Source: Sulfurifustis variabilis (GTDB lineage: Bacteria; Pseudomonadota; Gammaproteobacteria; Acidiferrobacterales; Sulfurifustaceae). From it: a stretch of DNA of 64,000 nucleotides. The notes under the pieces were generated by a model. The model did no database searches. It was not told the origin of the DNA and saw nothing but the letters and a program-made list of their open reading frames with translations. A program made the position numbers and the translations under genes. This document shows, in pieces, positions 51,920 to 59,542 of the stretch (positions are counted from its first letter, which is position 1; the number at the start of each line of letters is the position of its first letter). The DNA lies in assembly GCF_002355415.1 (NCBI RefSeq), contig NZ_AP014936.1:186001-250000 (forward strand). The letters run 5' to 3'.

Positions 51920-53326
51920 CTACGCCTCCGGAAACTTCTTCCCCGGGTTCAAAATGCCGTTCGGATCGAACACGTGCTTGAGCGCGCGCATCATCGCGAG
52001 GGTGTCGGGCGGGATCTCGAGCGGCACGAAGTTGCGCTTCTCGTAGCCGATGCCGTGCTCGCCCGAGAGCGTGCCCTTCATGTCGAGCACGGTTTCGAAC
52101 AGCCGCTCGAGCGCCTCGTGCGCGCGGCGCATCTCGTCGGCGTCGTCCGGGTGCACCATCAGGTTCACGTGCAGGTTGCCGTTGCCGGCGTGGCCGAAGC
52201 TCACGATCGGCAGGCGATACTCGTCGGCCAGCGCCTCGATCACGGCCACGAACTGGGCGAGCCGAGGCACCGGAACGACCACGTCCTCGTTGATCTTGAG
52301 CGGCGCGATCTTCTTCACGGCGTGCGAGAGCGAGCGCCGGGCGCGCCAGAGGTCCGCGACCTCGGCCGGGTCGGCCGCTTCGCGCAGCTCGAGCAGGCCG
52401 GGACCTTCGAGCGCGGTCCGGAGCCGCGCGAGCGCGCGCTCGACGTCGGCGGGGTCGCCGTCGGCCTCGACCATCAGGAGCGCGCGCGTGCCCCTGGGCA
52501 ATTCGCCCGCCGCGCCGGCCTGTTGGATCGCCGCGATCGCGGACGGGTCCATGAACTCGAGGGCGCACGGCACGGCCGGCTGGTTCATCACGCGCGCGAC
52601 CGCGTCGGCGGCCTGCGGCATGCTCTCGTAGCAGGCGCGCAGCGTGCCGACCCGCGGCGGCGCCGGGACGAGCTTGAGCGTGGCCTCGGTGACGAGCGCG
52701 AGCGTGCCTTCGCTCCCGATCAGCAGCCGCGTGAGGTCGTAGCCGGTCACGTTCTTGGTCACGCGCCCGCCGGTGACGAGGGTGCGGCCGTCGCCGGCGA
52801 CCGCGCGCAGCCCCAGCACGTAGTCGCGCGTGCCCCCGTACTTCACGGCGCGCGGTCCGGCGGCGTTCATCGCGAGGTTGCCGCCGATGCGGCAGTACGG
52901 CGCGCTGCCCGGGTCGGGCGGGTAGAAGAGCCCGCGCGAACGGGCGAGCGCGTCGATCTCGGACGTGGTGACGCCCGCCTCGACCACCATCACGCGCTCC
53001 TCGGGCGCGAACTCGAGGACGCGCCGCATGCACTCGAAGCTCGCGACGACGCTCCCGGGCACCGGCAGCGCGCCCCCGACATTGCCCGACCCGGCGCCGC
53101 GGGCGACGAGGGGAAGCCGGTGCTCGTTGGCCACGCGCACGAGCGCCGCGGTCTGCTCGTGATCGGACGGGAAGACGACCGCGATCGGTGGGCAGCGCCG
53201 CGGGCCCTGGTCGGCGGCGTAAAGCTCGATGGTCTCCGGGTCGGTGTGCACGCGCGATTCGCCGAGCGCGTCGATCAGCGCACGGCGGGCGGGGGCAGAG
53301 AGCTCATGCTGAATGGGTCGATCCAT
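51920..53326 (-). CDS. FAD-linked oxidase, GlcD/D-lactate dehydrogenase type
   Basis: 468 aa. FAD-binding PCMH domain (about 35-215) with P-L-V-A-R-G-A-G-S-G-N-V-G-G-A, P-P-D-P-G-S and G-L-R-A-V; the C-terminal GlcD/LDH domain ends with F-G-H-A-G-N-G-N-L-H-V-N, S-G-E-H-G-I-G and F-D-P-N-G-I-L-N-P-G-K. Oxidises a 2-hydroxyacid such as glycolate or D-lactate. No glcE/glcF or LutABC partners are adjacent. Confidence 0.92.
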   Translation of the reverse strand: MDRPIQHELSAPARRALIDALGESRVHTDPETIELYAADQGPRRCPPIAVVFPSDHEQTAALVRVANEHRLPLVARGAGSGNVGGALPVPGSVVASFECMRRVLEFAPEERVMVVEAGVTTSEIDALARSRGLFYPPDPGSAPYCRIGGNLAMNAAGPRAVKYGGTRDYVLGLRAVAGDGRTLVTGGRVTKNVTGYDLTRLLIGSEGTLALVTEATLKLVPAPPRVGTLRACYESMPQAADAVARVMNQPAVPCALEFMDPSAIAAIQQAGAAGELPRGTRALLMVEADGDPADVERALARLRTALEGPGLLELREAADPAEVADLWRARRSLSHAVKKIAPLKINEDVVVPVPRLAQFVAVIEALADEYRLPIVSFGHAGNGNLHVNLMVHPDDADEMRRAHEALERLFETVLDMKGTLSGEHGIGYEKRNFVPLEIPPDTLAMMRALKHVFDPNGILNPGKKFPEA

Positions 53327-53374
53327 GGACGGACGATCATGTCTCCCGGGGCGTGCGACTTCAAGACACCTCTA

Positions 53375-53409
53375 TATTCCCTCTCCCTTGAGGGGCGAGC
53401 CGGAGAAGT
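53375..53409. repeat. CCCTCTCCC-type repeat, copy 4a
   Basis: Carries CCCTCTCCC, TTGAG, GGGCGAGCCGGAG. Shares the GGGGCGAGCCGGA portion with copy 3. Confidence 0.5.
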
Positions 53410-53499
53410 GCAAACGGTCCCGGTGGACCGGTTGCCCGGCGAGCGGGCGACCAGGGACGGCCGCCCCGGGCTTTTATGCGGAGCAGGAAGCGCAGCAGA

Positions 53500-53580
53500 A
53501 AAGGGGTAAGGTGAGGGTGGGCGCCTCTCAGTACCCTCGCCCCATCCCTCTCCCGCGATCGCGGGAGAGGGAGAGAAGGC
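53500..53580. repeat. CCCTCTCCC-type repeat, copy 4b, with perfect hairpin
   Basis: At 53546-53571 CCCTCTCCCGCGA is immediately followed by its exact reverse complement, a 13-bp palindromic stem. It directly precedes the stop codon of the PFOR beta-side gene. May act as a 3'-end or bidirectional stem-loop. Nothing else is seen in 53327-53580. Confidence 0.65.
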
Positions 53581-55137
53581 CTAACGCAGCCCGGCCAGCT
53601 CCTGCAGGAGCCGCCAGTTCTTCAGGCGGTCGTCGCGGGCTTTGAGCAGCTCCGGCGAGGGGTTGCCGCCGGCGTCGAAGTGGCGCGCGAACCGGCCTTC
53701 GCTCCGGGCGAAGGTGACGAAGTCGATCGTCTCGCCCTTCGGTGTCACGTACCAGTCGTCCTTGCGTGCCGGGTTGCCCTGCAGGCTCAGGCGCTCCTTC
53801 ACGCTCTCCCCCGCGCGGGGGTCGTAGACGAGAAGCGGGAACGCGCGCGCGTCGACCGCGAGCTTCGACTGCCCGAAGCCCGCGTCGTCGCCGATACCGT
53901 GCTCCGGCATGCACGGCGCGTAGACGATGACGACCGCGGGGCCCGGGTATGCGTTCGCGGAGATGACCGCCCGATAGAAATGGTTCACGTGCGCGACGGT
54001 CGTCTGCGCGACGTAAACATCCGGATGCATCATCACGATCGGCGCGAGCTCCTTGCGCCGCTCGCTCTTGCCGTGCTGCGCGCGCCCGTAGGCCGACATT
54101 TTCGAGTCCTGCGCGGTGAAGGTCGAGGTGGAGGCCTGCCCGCCGGTGTTCGAGTACACCTGCGTGTCGAGCACGAGCACCTTGATGTCCATCCCGCTCA
54201 TCAGCATGCGCGAGAGCGACTGGAAGCCGATGTCGAGCATCGCCCCGTCGCCGCCCAGGACCCACAGGCGCTTGTCCCGGAGCCCGGCGCGGTCCCACAT
54301 GGCGCGCACGCCCATCGCCACCGCCGGCGCGTTCTCGAAGAGCGAGTTGGTCCAGGGCACGCGGTAGGGGTTGTAGGGATAGGTCGAGCCGAACACCGTG
54401 TTGCAGCCGGTCGCGGCGACGATCCCGACCGCATGCTCGCCGTGCACGAACGCGGTCGCCGCGAGCATCATGCGGATCGCCGTCGCCTCGCCGCAGCCCA
54501 TGCACGAGGCGGCGCCGCCGCAGTACAGGTGCGTCGCCTCCGCGAGCATCATGTCGGCGAGCACCTTGTCCTGGATGTACGCGCGCGGGGTATCGGGCAG
54601 CTCGCGCAGGAGCTTCGCCGCCGCGCGGTGCCCGTCGAGGACGGCTTCGGTCTTCGGCGTCATCGACAGCGCCTCGTGGCTGCCGCACGCCTGCACGCAC
54701 TCCCCGCACCCCTTGCACTTGGTCGGATCGACGGCGAGGTAGAACATCCCGCCCTCGTGCCCCTTGCGCGCGGGCACGTCGAAGTACTTGGTCGTCTTGG
54801 CGAACTGGCGCGCGACGTACGCGCCGTGCTCCCGCCCTTCGAGCTGCTTCAGGAGCTGCGCGTGCGTCGAGGCCGGCACCACCTTGGCGAGGATCGCGGT
54901 GTCGGGACAGACGGTCACGCACTCCATGCAGCCGACGCACTTCTCGGCGTGAAGCAGCGGCAGGTCCGGCGCGATGGTCGAGAAGTCCCGGTGCATCCCG
55001 GTCGCGGGCGGCACCCGGGAAAGCGCCATGGCCCGGTCGGCGGCGAGGCAGGCGTCCGCGCTGCCGTCGCCGTAGCGCTTCACCACCTCGCGCGCGAAGA
55101 GGTCGACGTCGATGAACTGCTCCGTGAACGAAGCCAT
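53581..55137 (-). CDS. Pyruvate:ferredoxin oxidoreductase, ferredoxin-beta part
   Basis: 518 aa. N-terminal double [4Fe-4S] ferredoxin domain: Cys67, 70, 73, 77 in C-V-G-C-M-E-C-V-T-V-C-P and Cys141, 144, 147, 151 in C-K-G-C-G-E-C-V-Q-A-C. Then the beta (TPP) domain: C-M-G-C-G-E-A-T-A, G-D-G-A-M-L-D-I-G, and Y-S-N-T-G-G-Q. This is the second half of a single-chain PFOR (NifJ), split after the gamma domain. The other half is upstream, separated by 98 nt holding a palindromic repeat. Catalyses pyruvate + CoA to acetyl-CoA with reduced ferredoxin. Confidence 0.93.
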   Translation of the reverse strand: MASFTEQFIDVDLFAREVVKRYGDGSADACLAADRAMALSRVPPATGMHRDFSTIAPDLPLLHAEKCVGCMECVTVCPDTAILAKVVPASTHAQLLKQLEGREHGAYVARQFAKTTKYFDVPARKGHEGGMFYLAVDPTKCKGCGECVQACGSHEALSMTPKTEAVLDGHRAAAKLLRELPDTPRAYIQDKVLADMMLAEATHLYCGGAASCMGCGEATAIRMMLAATAFVHGEHAVGIVAATGCNTVFGSTYPYNPYRVPWTNSLFENAPAVAMGVRAMWDRAGLRDKRLWVLGGDGAMLDIGFQSLSRMLMSGMDIKVLVLDTQVYSNTGGQASTSTFTAQDSKMSAYGRAQHGKSERRKELAPIVMMHPDVYVAQTTVAHVNHFYRAVISANAYPGPAVVIVYAPCMPEHGIGDDAGFGQSKLAVDARAFPLLVYDPRAGESVKERLSLQGNPARKDDWYVTPKGETIDFVTFARSEGRFARHFDAGGNPSPELLKARDDRLKNWRLLQELAGLR

Positions 55138-55147
55138 GGCCTTAGCG

Positions 55148-55235
55148 AATTTTGAATGTTGAATTTTGAATGCTTAATTTCGGTGCGCAATTCGCGTTCA
55201 TTAAGTCAGAATTCAACATTAAGTATTCAACATTC
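55148..55235. repeat. Palindromic intergenic repeat, copy B
   Basis: Arms with TGAATGTTGAATTTTGAATG on the left and complementary ATTCAACATT units on the right; central GCGCAATTCGCG. Strikingly AT-rich against the flanks. It occupies nearly all of the gap between the two PFOR genes. Confidence 0.75.
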
Positions 55236-57194
55236 TCACCGATCCGCGGTGACGCTCTCTTTCGCGTCCGCATGATCGGCGAGCGCGCCGACGTCCAGCG
55301 TTCGGGCATCGAAATAGCCTTGGCGGACGGCCGAGAGGTTCGCCTCGATCACCTTCTCGCCGCGGCGGCCGAAGTACTTGCGCAGCGCCTTCTCGATCCC
55401 CTGGAACAGCGCCTCCTCGGCGACGCCGGCGTGGCGCACGAAGGGCGCGGCGCGCAGGAACACCCCGAGCAGCACGATCCCCTGCATGCGCAGCTGCAGG
55501 TCGGCGGTCGCGGCGAGGCCGCGCGCGATCCGCACCGCGTCGAGGTAGAGCACGGTCAGGTTCTTGCTCCGGATCGTTTCCCGCGGCGCGGGCGGGATCT
55601 GGCGCCACACCTCGGCGTCGGTGGGCGCGCGGCTCTGGATGAAGACGGTCCCGCCTTCGACCACGCCGCTCAGGGGATCGGCGGCGGCGAAGGCGTTGAT
55701 GTCGTGGATCGCGACGAAGTCGACGTGCTCGAGCTCGGCGTGCTCGCGGATCGGCGTCGCCGCGGCGGTCAGGTAATAGGTCGTCGGCAGCCCCTTCTTG
55801 TCGGACCCGTACTTGGGGTAGGCCTGGACTTCGAGGCCGAAGATTTCCTCGATCAGCGAGGCGATCACCTTGTTCGTGGTCACCGAGCCGTAGCCCCCGA
55901 CCGAGTGTCCGCGCATCGAGTAGGCCCCGGCCGGGCGCACATCGGGGTCGTGGAGCCGCTCGAGGGCGAGCGGGTGGCGCACGTTGAGGGCGAAGACGGG
56001 CTTGCCGCCGTCGACCATGTTCTGCGCCACGGCAATCAGGTCGCCGACGCGCGTGTCGCGGCTGCCGAGCCCGTAGACGCCGGCGTGGAAGCGCGGCATG
56101 CGCGCGACCTCCCCGCGGGTCGCCGCGGTCGCGAACGCCGCCTTCACCTCGAGCGCGAGCGGGTTGTCGCGTGCGAGCGGGTTGTCCATGCGCTCGATGA
56201 TGGAAACGGCCCGGCAGTCCTTGAGCGCGGTCACGACCTCGTCGGCCGGGAAAGGTCGAAAGCACGTGACGTGCAGGAGGCCGACCTTCCAGCCCAGGCG
56301 CTCGCGCATCCAGTCGACCGCCGGAATCGCCGTCTCCATCACGGAGCCGAGGCCGACGATCGCGTACTCGGCGTCCTCGAGGCGGTAGGCGTCGACGACG
56401 CCGTAGCGCCGCCCGGTGAGCCGCGCGAACTCCGCGAAGGCTTCGGTCAGGTGCGCCGGCACCCGGTCGGTGAACTCGCGCTGCGCGATCTTGCCCTTCA
56501 TGTAGGCGTCCTGGTTCTGCACGGTGCCCGTCTGGAGAGGCTTCGCCGGATCGAACAGGCTCGCTAGCCGCTCGCGCGGGTGGCCGACGAACTCGCGCAT
56601 GAGCTCGGGCTCGGCCAGGCGCACGCGCTCGATCGTATGCGTCGTGAGGAAGCCGTCCTGGATGCTCATGAACGGCGTGTGCGAGGCCTCGGCCGCGCGC
56701 CGCGCGATGAGTCCCAGGTCCTGCGCCTCCTGGGCGTTGCGCGCGAACAGCATCCCCCAGCCGCAGTCGGCGACCGCCATCACGTCGTCGTGGCCGGCGT
56801 GGACGTTGAGCGCGTGCGAGGTGAGCGCGCGGGCGCCAATGTGGAACACGACCGGCAGGCGCTTGCCGGAAATCGTATAGAGCACCTCCTTCATCAGCAC
56901 GAGGCCTTGCCCGGAGGTGAAGTTGGTCACGCGCCCGCCGGCGAGCGCGAAGCCCTCGCACGCCGAGGCGGAGCTGTGCTCGGACTCCGGTTCGAGGAAG
57001 AAGAGCATATCGCCCCACAGGTTCTGCTGCCCGTTGGCGGCGGCGAGCTGGAAGCCGCTGCCCATGTTGGTCGAGGGCGTGATCGGGTAGGCGCAGGCAC
57101 CGTCCGAGACATGCGACTCGAGCCAGACGACGACGGCGGACCCGTCGGCCGTGGTCGGCGTGCCGGGATAGGGAATGGAGGCGTTGTTCGGCAT
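55236..57194 (-). CDS. Pyruvate:ferredoxin oxidoreductase, alpha-gamma part
   Basis: 652 aa from M-P-N-N-A-S. Begins with the PFOR domain I (Y-P-I-T-P-S-T-N-M-G, about 36-45), G-L-V-L-M-K-E-V-L-Y, A-L-N-V-H-A-G-H-D-D-V-M, then the alpha domain II, and the gamma domain (about 440-610) with R-G-H-S-V-G-G-Y-G-S-V. Together with the downstream protein it totals about 1170 residues, the size of single-chain NifJ, so the enzyme is complete but in two polypeptides. Ferredoxin made here could supply the Nfn-like enzyme. Confidence 0.92.
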   Translation of the reverse strand: MPNNASIPYPGTPTTADGSAVVVWLESHVSDGACAYPITPSTNMGSGFQLAAANGQQNLWGDMLFFLEPESEHSSASACEGFALAGGRVTNFTSGQGLVLMKEVLYTISGKRLPVVFHIGARALTSHALNVHAGHDDVMAVADCGWGMLFARNAQEAQDLGLIARRAAEASHTPFMSIQDGFLTTHTIERVRLAEPELMREFVGHPRERLASLFDPAKPLQTGTVQNQDAYMKGKIAQREFTDRVPAHLTEAFAEFARLTGRRYGVVDAYRLEDAEYAIVGLGSVMETAIPAVDWMRERLGWKVGLLHVTCFRPFPADEVVTALKDCRAVSIIERMDNPLARDNPLALEVKAAFATAATRGEVARMPRFHAGVYGLGSRDTRVGDLIAVAQNMVDGGKPVFALNVRHPLALERLHDPDVRPAGAYSMRGHSVGGYGSVTTNKVIASLIEEIFGLEVQAYPKYGSDKKGLPTTYYLTAAATPIREHAELEHVDFVAIHDINAFAAADPLSGVVEGGTVFIQSRAPTDAEVWRQIPPAPRETIRSKNLTVLYLDAVRIARGLAATADLQLRMQGIVLLGVFLRAAPFVRHAGVAEEALFQGIEKALRKYFGRRGEKVIEANLSAVRQGYFDARTLDVGALADHADAKESVTADR

Positions 57195-57209
57195 TGCGTC
57201 CAGCAAAGC

Positions 57210-57293
57210 TAATGTTTAATTCGGAATGCTTGATTTCGGTGCGCGCTTCGCGCGCTCATCAATTCAACATCCAACATCAAGCATTCAACATTG
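57210..57293. repeat. Palindromic intergenic repeat, copy C
   Basis: AT-rich arms (GAATGCTTGATT ... AACATCAAGCATTC) around the perfect core GCGCGCTTCGCGCGC. Lies just upstream of the PFOR start, between it and the flavin oxidoreductase gene. Confidence 0.75.
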
Positions 57294-57346
57294 CCTTCAA
57301 CGCCGCCTTGCGACAGGTCAACTTTGCGGCGGCCGGCGCGCGGGGC

Positions 57347-58525
57347 TCACGCCCCTGAGCCGGCGAGGGGTGCCGGGCGCGTGCCCGTCAGCAGGTAGTC
57401 GAGGAGCTCCGCGACCTTCCGGATCTCGGTCCCGAAGGGCAAGCCGGCGGCGCCGCGGAAGAAGAGCCCCTGCTCGACGTTGCCGCGCTGCGCGGCGGCG
57501 AGCTGCGTCTCGATGCAGAACTGCCCGGCGCGCGGGTCGCCGTCCTTGAAGCCGCAGTAGGAGAGGCACTGAAGCCTGCTCGGGCACTCGCGGCAGCCCG
57601 GCGCCGCCTCGGCCCGGAGCTTTTCCTCTTTCGCCAGATAACGCTTCAGCCAGGGGGTGAGCACGGCGCGCGCCGGCAGCCCGGCCGCGCTCATGAACGT
57701 CACCACGTCGTCGGGCCGCGCTTCGGCAAGCACCTTCTTGAAGTTCGGGTGCGCGTCGCACTCCTCGGTGACGGCGAACGGCGTGCCGATCTGCACGCCG
57801 CTCGCGCCGAGATCGAACATCTCCTTCAGCTTCTGGAAGGAGTCGATGCCCCCGGCCGGGATCAGCGGGATCTTCTCGAGCGCGAGCCCGAGCTCGCGGA
57901 CGACCTTCCGCACCTCTTCGAGCACGCGCCGGAAGTCGAACTTCGGGTCGTTCACCTCCTCGAGGCGCGTCGCACCGAGGTGCCCGCCCGCGTAGCGCGG
58001 GTGCTCGATCACGATGGCGTCGGGCAGCCGGCCCTTGCGCGCCCATTTCTTGAGGACCGCGCGCACGCCGCGCTCCTCGGAGAGGATCGGGATCAGCGCG
58101 ACGTTCCTGAATTTCGCCGTGAGGTCCGGCAGGTCGAAGGGCAGGCCCGCGCCGGAGACGATCGCGTTCGCCCCGCTCTTGCACGCCTGCACCACGAGCT
58201 CGGCGTAGTTCGAGAGGGCGCGCATGACGTTGACCGCGATGAAGCCGTCCGGTCCCGCGACCTCGCGCGCCGCACGGATCTCGCGGTCGAGCGCCTCGAC
58301 GTTGGCGGCGCTGTGTTCCTGCGGATCGCGGCACTTGCGCAGCCGCTGCATCAGGTCGGGGTGCAGCCGTCGCAGGTCGACGCTCGCCACGGTCCCGACC
58401 GCGCCTTCCTTCGCCACCGCGCTCGCGAGGCGGTGGCCGGACACGCCCACGCCCATGCCGCCCTGCACGACGGGCAGCAGCTCGCGTCCACGGATGACGA
58501 GCGGGGGAAAGAGGCTTCGGATCAC
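57347..58525 (-). CDS. NAD(P)H-dependent flavin oxidoreductase (nitronate monooxygenase-like) with Cys cluster
   Basis: 392 aa. FMN-barrel fold: Q-G-G-M-G-V-G-V-S-G, G-A-N-A-I-V-S-G-A-G-L-P, P-A-G-G-I-D-S, and G-A-S-G-V-Q-I-G-T-P-F. Related to nitronate monooxygenase/FabK/PfaD enzymes. Unusual is a C-terminal C-R-E-C-P-S-R-L-Q-C-L-S-Y-C (Cys311, 314, 320, 324) plus Cys337, which may bind an Fe-S cluster. A DNR box lies 38 nt upstream and PFOR follows downstream, so an anaerobic role is more likely than nitronate oxidation. Confidence 0.82.
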   Translation of the reverse strand: MIRSLFPPLVIRGRELLPVVQGGMGVGVSGHRLASAVAKEGAVGTVASVDLRRLHPDLMQRLRKCRDPQEHSAANVEALDREIRAAREVAGPDGFIAVNVMRALSNYAELVVQACKSGANAIVSGAGLPFDLPDLTAKFRNVALIPILSEERGVRAVLKKWARKGRLPDAIVIEHPRYAGGHLGATRLEEVNDPKFDFRRVLEEVRKVVRELGLALEKIPLIPAGGIDSFQKLKEMFDLGASGVQIGTPFAVTEECDAHPNFKKVLAEARPDDVVTFMSAAGLPARAVLTPWLKRYLAKEEKLRAEAAPGCRECPSRLQCLSYCGFKDGDPRAGQFCIETQLAAAQRGNVEQGLFFRGAAGLPFGTEIRKVAELLDYLLTGTRPAPLAGSGA

Positions 58526-58562
58526 GGACCGGTCACGCTAACCGATGCGCGGCCGCCCGGAC

Positions 58563-58576
58563 TTGATCCACGTCAA
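58563..58576. promoter_or_regulatory. FNR/DNR-type box TTGATCCACGTCAA
   Basis: TTGAT-N4-GTCAA centred about 44 nt before the flavin oxidoreductase start at 58525. It could also serve PFOR if the genes form one unit. Confidence 0.6.
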
Positions 58577-58614
58577 CTCGGAAAGAGCGCCCAACGCGCG
58601 TTCAGAGGGGGCGA

Positions 58615-59045
58615 TCAGCCGCCCCGGGCACCGACCTGTCTTTTTCGGACGTAGCCGGCGGCGACGGCGACCAGCATCCCGAACCCGATCAGCGAGCTGA
58701 ACAGATACGGAAATTGCGCCGCGAAGTCCCATTCCAGGAATGCGAACGACGAAAGAATCGCGCCGACGACCGTCGAATGGAGAACGAAGGCGCGGTTGGC
58801 GACAAGCGCCGCGATGTATCCGGGGAGCCCGACGTCAGCAGAGTCGCCAGGATGGCGAATGCGATCATCAACGGGTGGCCCATGACGCGCGCGGCAAACG
58901 CATCGGCCTCGGCCTGATTCGCGAAGTTCACGCCGGGCGCCAGTTCGTCGTATACCGCCGAGAGGTAGTAGCCGAAAAGCAGATCGAGCGGGATCGCAAG
59001 TACGAACGCCGCCAGGAGGCCCAAACCGATTCCTTTGATGCTCAA
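58615..59045 (-). pseudogene. Frameshifted four-helix membrane protein gene
   Basis: TTG start at 59045 with GGAG about 8-11 nt before it. Frame 1 reads S-I-K-G-I-G-L-G-L-L-A-A-F-V-L-A and R-V-M-G-H-P-L-M-I-A-F-A-I-L-A-T-L-L-T up to about 58830. Then a shift of one base is needed to continue as G-L-P-G-Y-I-A-A-L-V-A-N-R-A-F-V-L-H-S and G-Y-V-R-K-R-Q-V to the stop at 58615. Both parts look like one membrane protein, so this is a frameshift or a sequencing error. No family recognised. Confidence 0.7.
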
Positions 59046-59065
59046 TGTCTTGCCTCCGGGTCGGA

Positions 59066-59437
59066 TCAAGCGAGCGCAAGGGCCGCGCTGCGGGTCATGG
59101 CGACGGCGACGACGTAGAGGAAGACCGCGCTCGCGGCGATCCAGGCGGCGACGCGGACGGACTTCGTGCGGCCGCGCTTCAAGGCGATGCTGCCGAGGAC
59201 GATGTAGGCGAGGAGGCCGACGACCTTGGCGGTGAGCCAGCCGTGCACGAACGGCCACTGGTGGATGTTCCAGGCGAGCCAGAGCGCCGAGGCGAGGAGC
59301 ACGGTGTCGATCACGTGCGGAAGGATCCGCGTCACGCGCGCGGTGAGGAGCGGCGAGCCGGCCATCATCCAGATCGCGCGGAGCTGAAAACCGGCGAAGG
59401 ACAGGACGACGGCGGTGACGTGGACGAACTTGATCAC
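59066..59437 (-). CDS. SirB2-family membrane protein
   Basis: 123 aa, four membrane helices. K-F-V-H-V-T-A-V-V-L-S-F-A-G-F and R-V-T-R-I-L-P-H-V-I-D-T-V-L-L fit SirB2, a widely found inner-membrane protein named from an invasion regulator locus; its own biochemical role is not known. Lies 20 nt upstream of the frameshifted membrane gene. Confidence 0.88.
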   Translation of the reverse strand: MIKFVHVTAVVLSFAGFQLRAIWMMAGSPLLTARVTRILPHVIDTVLLASALWLAWNIHQWPFVHGWLTAKVVGLLAYIVLGSIALKRGRTKSVRVAAWIAASAVFLYVVAVAMTRSAALALA

Positions 59438-59442
59438 TAATG

Positions 59443-59535
59443 CAATGTTGAATTCTTAATTTTGAATGTTGAATTGATGAGCGCGCGAAGCGCGCGTCAT
59501 TAATTCAAAATTAAACATTCAACATTCAAAATTGT
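59443..59535. repeat. Palindromic intergenic repeat, copy D
   Basis: Arms TTTTGAATGTTGAATT and ATTCAAAATTAAACATTC around a core GAGCGCGCGAAGCGCGCG. Sits between SirB2 and the end of nnrS. Its core is identical to copy A. Confidence 0.75.
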
Positions 59536-59542
59536 TCTTGAA

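Noticed and set aside
57308-57321. TTGCG-N4-GTCAA as a DNR box for PFOR
   Set aside because: Left half-site departs from TTGAY, so it is not counted among the convincing boxes.
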